A stretch of DNA of 64,000 nucleotides from Candidatus Thorarchaeota archaeon. GTDB taxonomy: Archaea; Asgardarchaeota; Thorarchaeia; Thorarchaeales; Thorarchaeaceae. The stretch lies in NCBI GenBank assembly GCA_011365025.1, contig RDOF01000011.1, positions 17,058 through 81,057 of the forward strand, written 5' to 3'. Made by a program: the position numbers and the translations under genes. Positions 60,213 to 64,000 of this stretch are shown in pieces (position 1 is the first letter of the stretch; every line of letters starts with the position of its first letter). The notes beneath the pieces are model-generated. The model searched no databases. It saw only the letters and a list, made by a program, of their open reading frames with translations, and had not been told where the DNA came from.

Positions 60213-61266
60213 AAGAGTTACTGAAAGGGATCTAAGAGAGATAACGGAATATCTTGAATCCTGCAATGCGATGTTTGAGGGATTGGAAGTCTTGGTAGCT
60301 GGAGGAGCAGGTTTCTTGGGATCCTGGGCTTGCGACGTGTTGGAGCGAGCAGGCGCCGACATAGCTTGTGTTGATAACTTCAGTTCAGGCAATACGGCCA
60401 ATCTGAATCATCTTAGAAAGAGGAAGTCAATTCGCATTTTCAATGCGGATATATGCGATTTGAAATCGTTCGATCGCATCGACTCCCGCCCTGACATCAT
60501 AATGCATCTCGCCGCTACACCCAATCCAATGGAGTATGTTACCAAATCTGTATCAACCCTACTCAGCAATACTCTTGGTACCTACTATCTTCTTCAGTAT
60601 GCTCGAAACATAGGTGCATCCTTTGTCTATGCCTCATCTAGTGAAGTATACGGTGATTCTGAAAAAATACCGACCCCAGAAACGTATTTTGGAAATGTAA
60701 ATCCGGCAGGACCACGCAGCTGTTATGACGAGGGGAAGAGATGCAGTGAATCGTTTGTTAAGGCATTTGAATATGAGTTTGGGCTTGATACCCGGATTCT
60801 CCGAATCTTCAACACATATGGTCCGCGTATGAGGTTTGGTGACAGAATGGGACGTGCCATACCCCGTTTCATGACTCAGGCTTTATGTCGCTCCCCAATT
60901 ACGATTCTTGGAAATGGTTTCCAAACAAGATCCTTCACTTATGTCACTGACACAATGCGTGGCTTGCTTCAAATCTCAGTGGACAATGCGGCCAAGAATC
61001 AAGTGTTCAATATTGGCAACAACAAGGAGACCGAAATAATTGAATTGGTTAACCTAGTACTCAAACTCTCGGCATCGAAATCAGAAGTGCTATTTGAGCA
61101 GCTACCAGAAGATGACCCAAAAAGGAGGGTGCCTGACATTTCGAAGGCTAAAGCCCTTCTTGGCTGGGTGCCAACAGTAAGCCTCGAGGATGGTCTTGCA
61201 CGAACACTGTCTTGGATTCAAGACTCTGGTCTTCGGGCCAGTATTTGCAGGTCCTGGAATGCGTGA
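60199..61266 (+). CDS. NAD-dependent sugar epimerase/decarboxylase, UDP-xylose-synthase-like
   Basis: A 355-residue extended short-chain dehydrogenase. The Rossmann motif VAGGAGFLGSW, the YASSSEVYGD motif and the catalytic Y-x3-K in CYDEGKR are conserved. The surrounding GPRSCYDEGKR and RIFNTYGPRM fit UDP-glucuronate decarboxylases (UDP-xylose synthases) best. With the UGDH gene upstream this gives UDP-glucose to UDP-glucuronate to UDP-xylose. Its first ATG (60199) overlaps the previous gene by 14 bases. An N-terminal extension of about 30 residues precedes the Rossmann domain. A related UDP-sugar epimerase role is possible. Confidence 0.85.
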   Translation: MSVDRRVTERDLREITEYLESCNAMFEGLEVLVAGGAGFLGSWACDVLERAGADIACVDNFSSGNTANLNHLRKRKSIRIFNADICDLKSFDRIDSRPDIIMHLAATPNPMEYVTKSVSTLLSNTLGTYYLLQYARNIGASFVYASSSEVYGDSEKIPTPETYFGNVNPAGPRSCYDEGKRCSESFVKAFEYEFGLDTRILRIFNTYGPRMRFGDRMGRAIPRFMTQALCRSPITILGNGFQTRSFTYVTDTMRGLLQISVDNAAKNQVFNIGNNKETEIIELVNLVLKLSASKSEVLFEQLPEDDPKRRVPDISKAKALLGWVPTVSLEDGLARTLSWIQDSGLRASICRSWNA

Positions 61267-61409
61267 CAAACTGGATTTCAAATCACGATTGGAGGTTCAT
61301 TAAGAGATTAAGATAGCAATCCTGGTTACTGGGCAGCCATCTCTCAAAGGAGAATATTGAATAGTAGCACCGTCCAAAACCAAGGAATCGGCTAAGGGGC
61401 AACATCGTA

Positions 61410-62618
61410 TTGAGCGGATCAAATTACACTTGCATAGGACTAGACGAAACCTATGATCTAATCTTGGTTGGCTTCTATGCAGTTGGTGGTGTAGCTACAT
61501 ATCTATATCAGCTTTGGAATTTCTTAAACAGGCACAAGGTCAGAACGCTTCTTTTATTGAATTTCGAACAGCTTGGAATAATTCCAACGCAGGATGCGAT
61601 CGAATTTTCGACTTTCGATTTTTCAATGGTCCCGGATATTATTGCGGATCTTGAACGGATTGAAATTAAAGCTGCCCAGATTGAGCAAATTGACTGCATT
61701 CCTTTCTTCTTGCCACTCGCTCTAAGGATTCCCACTCTTCTGCACATGGAGTACTGGCCGCATCAGCTATCGACCTGTCTTCACAAGTTGAAATCTGGCT
61801 ACAAGGATTTTCTCATGTCGTTCCGTTCCGAAATGCCCAATGCTTTGGATTGCTGGAAGCAACTCGTTTCTCGGAGAGATGCTTTCGAGAACAGGTGGAA
61901 TGATAGATTCTACCTGATGTCATATTGGTGGTCACTTCAAAGCGCTGCTTCGATTGGTCTATGGATCGAGGGTGATTCTGCTAGGTGGAGCAATTTGATT
62001 GCTGGTACGCCAGTGGACAAAAGCAAAATTGAATTTCATCCGCCGCGGATTGACACTGAGATGTTCTACCCTCCAAGGCAACGAAGGATTCCCTTTAGCG
62101 TTCTTGTGAATGGGAAAAAAACATTCATGGGGAATTTCCAGAGAACCATCCAATCCGTTCAAGCTGCTCTTCGTGCTTTGCCGCACGCCCGTTTACTTGT
62201 ATCAGGCATTGATTCCTTGTGTTATCCGATGGAAACCCAATTAGTAAACAAGATTGAATATCTTGGAAATCGCTCTTACATTGAGGTTCCCGAAAATTTC
62301 AGGCAGGCTGACCTCTATGTCCTTCTATCATCGACGCATGAAGGATTCTCCGTTTCGACACTCGAGGCAATGGCATGCGGATGTGTTCCAGTAGTATCTC
62401 ATTTTGTTTCAGAGAACATGAGCAATGCCGTCCGCAATAGGATTAATGGATTTGTTGTGGAGGATGACAATGAGGTCAGTGCTATTCTGGAAATGATTGC
62501 CGAGGACCATGAACTTCTTGGTCGCCTACGCGAAAAAGGACAGGCAACAATTGAGGGTGAGTTTTCAATGAAGAAAATATGGAACCATTCTTTTTACAAT
62601 AGGAATTTGAGGGGATGA
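61410..62618 (+). CDS. Glycosyltransferase, GT-B fold (GT4-like)
   Basis: A 402-residue glycosyltransferase. The N-terminal FYAVGGVATYLYQLWNFL resembles the GG-loop of GT4 enzymes; the C-terminal domain carries the donor site (YVLLSSTHEGFSVSTLEAMACGCVPVVSHF), where E-G-F-S and the E-A-M-A-C-G motif bind the nucleotide sugar. TTG start at 61410 with AGGGGC upstream. It lies 143 bases after the sugar-nucleotide genes. It likely adds a sugar to a surface glycan or glycolipid. Confidence 0.85.
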   Translation: MSGSNYTCIGLDETYDLILVGFYAVGGVATYLYQLWNFLNRHKVRTLLLLNFEQLGIIPTQDAIEFSTFDFSMVPDIIADLERIEIKAAQIEQIDCIPFFLPLALRIPTLLHMEYWPHQLSTCLHKLKSGYKDFLMSFRSEMPNALDCWKQLVSRRDAFENRWNDRFYLMSYWWSLQSAASIGLWIEGDSARWSNLIAGTPVDKSKIEFHPPRIDTEMFYPPRQRRIPFSVLVNGKKTFMGNFQRTIQSVQAALRALPHARLLVSGIDSLCYPMETQLVNKIEYLGNRSYIEVPENFRQADLYVLLSSTHEGFSVSTLEAMACGCVPVVSHFVSENMSNAVRNRINGFVVEDDNEVSAILEMIAEDHELLGRLREKGQATIEGEFSMKKIWNHSFYNRNLRG

Positions 62619-62695
62619 GCTGGCGGCATGCACAACGCAATTCCTTACGCAACTCAAAATCCGCAAAAACTGAAGGCGCGAGGGTGCTTTAAGCA

Positions 62696-63589
62696 GTGAT
62701 TAGTGTTATCATTCCCCTATCCAACTACCCTTTTTCAGGAAACCTTGAGTGCATTATCGGTCATCTGGTGTCGCAAGATGTGCAGGTTGAAGTCCTAATC
62801 AGCGATAGCAGTGCGGAGCCTTCATCGGATATCAAAGACCTTTGTGGTGCTTTCAAAGAGTGTCACTATACCTACTCGAAAACTGACACGAGTATGATAA
62901 ATCTCGGTCAATGCAGGAATAGGGCTGCAAAGGTAGCAAAAGGTCAGTTTCTATATTTCACTGATGCAGATGTTGTTTTATACGAAAGGCAATATCTATC
63001 AAAACTTCATAGACTGTCAGAGGGCCATCCAAGGACCACTCTCGTACAGCCAAAGATGCACCGACTTCTAACGAATATTGAAGAATTCTTGGGGGCTTGC
63101 TCTGCTTCAAGATTGATATCCTTCAAGTTCAATCCTGCGCAATGCCTGTATGGCTTTGGTGATAATAGGTTTCTGGATATTGAGGAGAAAAGGAAACTCT
63201 TCGAAGGTAGACCCTATGTATGCTCAGAAGCCAGCTACGAACCTTGGGAAAGCGAAGATTTACGGCTTAAGGAGGAGCTTCTTTGGAAACCCTTTTTGCA
63301 TTGGGGAGGCGTTTTCTGTGAAGCCAGCTTCTTCTATAAGGTTGGAGGATATTGCATGAAGTACTTCAACTGGGGCTGCGAAGATGAAGACTTGATTTGG
63401 AAGCTTAGAAGTCTTGGTTCCATCACGTACCTTTATGATGAAGCGCCAGAATTAGCAGTACTCCATCTTGAGCATCCCCGACAATATAGAACCAGCCTCG
63501 AGATTAATACTCGGCTGCTGGAGAAACGAATGCAAGAAGGAATAGAAGCTGCAATTGTGTCAGATGTAATTGAGTATAAACGTCTTTGA
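62696..63589 (+). CDS. Glycosyltransferase, GT2 with C-terminal galactosyltransferase-type domain
   Basis: A 297-residue GT-A enzyme. The N-terminal VIIPLSNYPFSGNLECIIGHL strand, YFTDADVVLYE with the D-x-D metal motif (about 93-95) and GWGCEDEDLIWKL-type end (NWGCEDEDLIWKL), typical of the GT7-C acceptor domain, are present. GTG start at 62696. It is downstream of the GT4-like gene, with which it probably builds the same glycan. Acceptor unknown. Confidence 0.85.
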   Translation: MISVIIPLSNYPFSGNLECIIGHLVSQDVQVEVLISDSSAEPSSDIKDLCGAFKECHYTYSKTDTSMINLGQCRNRAAKVAKGQFLYFTDADVVLYERQYLSKLHRLSEGHPRTTLVQPKMHRLLTNIEEFLGACSASRLISFKFNPAQCLYGFGDNRFLDIEEKRKLFEGRPYVCSEASYEPWESEDLRLKEELLWKPFLHWGGVFCEASFFYKVGGYCMKYFNWGCEDEDLIWKLRSLGSITYLYDEAPELAVLHLEHPRQYRTSLEINTRLLEKRMQEGIEAAIVSDVIEYKRL

Positions 63590-63623
63590 TTGCAATCATA
63601 TTCACGTATGGCTGATGTTTCCT

Positions 63624-64000
63624 CTACCGAATATCTGGGGAGTATTCATTTAATAGAAATTTTGCCACCACTTCGGCTCCCTTGAATTTCATATCGGAGT
63701 TTTCCGATATCCCAATGCCAGGTTTGCTTTGTGAATGAAGAAACACCGCTACCTTCTCCCGAAACATACGTTGAGCGTGATTGTCATTGGAGAACCTGTT
63801 TCCCATCTCAATTGCTCTTTGCACGCCTTCCTCTTCAGAAAGGCCTGCCGGAAGGGATTCGTAGCCCTCAATGTCATCCCATCTTATGAAGTAGGCATTA
63901 CTTAGCATCTTCAGGTAGGCTTGCGTTTGGAGGTGCTGGCTGTAGTTAAGAGGCAAACCAAATAGTGTATTTTTCTTGAAGAAGAGAGCTTCATATACGA
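63624..64000 (-). CDS. C-terminal part of a protein running off the window, possibly a GT-B glycosyltransferase
   Basis: The frame is open to base 64000, so the start is outside. The visible 124 residues begin VYEALFFKKNTLFGLPLNYSQHLQTQAYLKMLSNAYFI, which looks like the donor-site end of a GT-B enzyme (Y-E-A...P....P...H..QA..L pattern of GT28-like proteins). The end has FREKVAVFLHSQSK and no membrane segment. The location beside two glycosyltransferases fits. It converges with the GT2 gene, 34 bases away. Assignment tentative. Confidence 0.55.
   Translation of the reverse strand, partial: VYEALFFKKNTLFGLPLNYSQHLQTQAYLKMLSNAYFIRWDDIEGYESLPAGLSEEEGVQRAIEMGNRFSNDNHAQRMFREKVAVFLHSQSKPGIGISENSDMKFKGAEVVAKFLLNEYSPDIR

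Noticed and set aside
1..64000. tRNA, rRNA, CRISPR arrays, transposases, integrases
   Set aside because: Scanned by eye for T-loop patterns, regularly spaced repeats and recombinase motifs on both strands; none supported. A tRNAscan or CRISPR-finder run would be needed to be sure.

Overview
The window (about 46% G+C by eye, genes packed on both strands) most likely comes from an archaeon, and several features suggest an Asgard lineage (Thorarchaeota-like). The reasons are a Ras/Rab-type small GTPase, a membrane protein ending in a longin/roadblock-like domain, a Dim1/KsgA methyltransferase, surface binding proteins held by membrane segments rather than lipobox cysteines, many genes without a clear Shine-Dalgarno site, and frequent GTG/TTG starts. 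The lineage is inference from gene content; no marker gene settles it. Several genes look bacterial in type, notably a phosphorylating GAPDH.

Layout. 1-3.4 kb: the 3' end of a carbamoyltransferase, then membrane and unknown proteins. 3.6-10.4 kb: a complete Dpp/Opp-type peptide ABC transporter, with the binding protein divergent from permease-permease-ATPase-ATPase and a perfect 9-5-9 inverted repeat between them. 10.4-16.5 kb: small membrane proteins, a second carbamoyltransferase, an acetyltransferase-like protein and an orphan Opp ATPase. 16.6-20.7 kb: two tandem DUF362/ferredoxin proteins, a DinB-like protein and a multi-pass membrane protein with a longin-like tail. 20.7-32.5 kb: a second orphan Opp ATPase with a degenerate active site, an acyltransferase, two MFS transporters, an Ntn hydrolase, a DapA-family lyase, two Zn-ribbon membrane proteins, an amidohydrolase, citrate synthase and GAPDH. 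32.6-41.1 kb: a second complete Dpp/Opp operon fed by two tandemly duplicated binding proteins. 41.2-50.2 kb: an M20 peptidase, paired DUF4139 proteins, membrane proteins, rubredoxin and a thioredoxin-like protein. 50.3-57.6 kb: the small GTPase, an M48 protease with an EF-hand loop, a DHA2 transporter, a nucleotidyltransferase-fold protein, an FdhD-like protein and the rRNA dimethyltransferase. 57.8-64 kb: a sugar-nucleotide and glycosyltransferase cluster (UDP-glucose dehydrogenase, sugar-1-P nucleotidyltransferase, UDP-xylose-synthase-like enzyme, GT4, GT2/GT7-C).

How it fits together: peptide import (two full Opp systems plus two orphan ATPases), peptidases, an amidohydrolase, carbamoyltransferases, citrate synthase and GAPDH suit an organism living on peptides and amino acids. 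The last 6 kb supplies UDP-glucuronate/UDP-xylose-type precursors for surface glycans.

The most striking observation is that both binding proteins of the second transporter appear to be circularly permuted. The segment that normally ends a family-5 binding protein comes first, directly after the signal peptide. The segment that normally begins the protein follows, and the chain ends in a C-terminal membrane anchor exactly where the moved segment should be. The canonical binding protein of the first transporter, in the same window, is an internal control.
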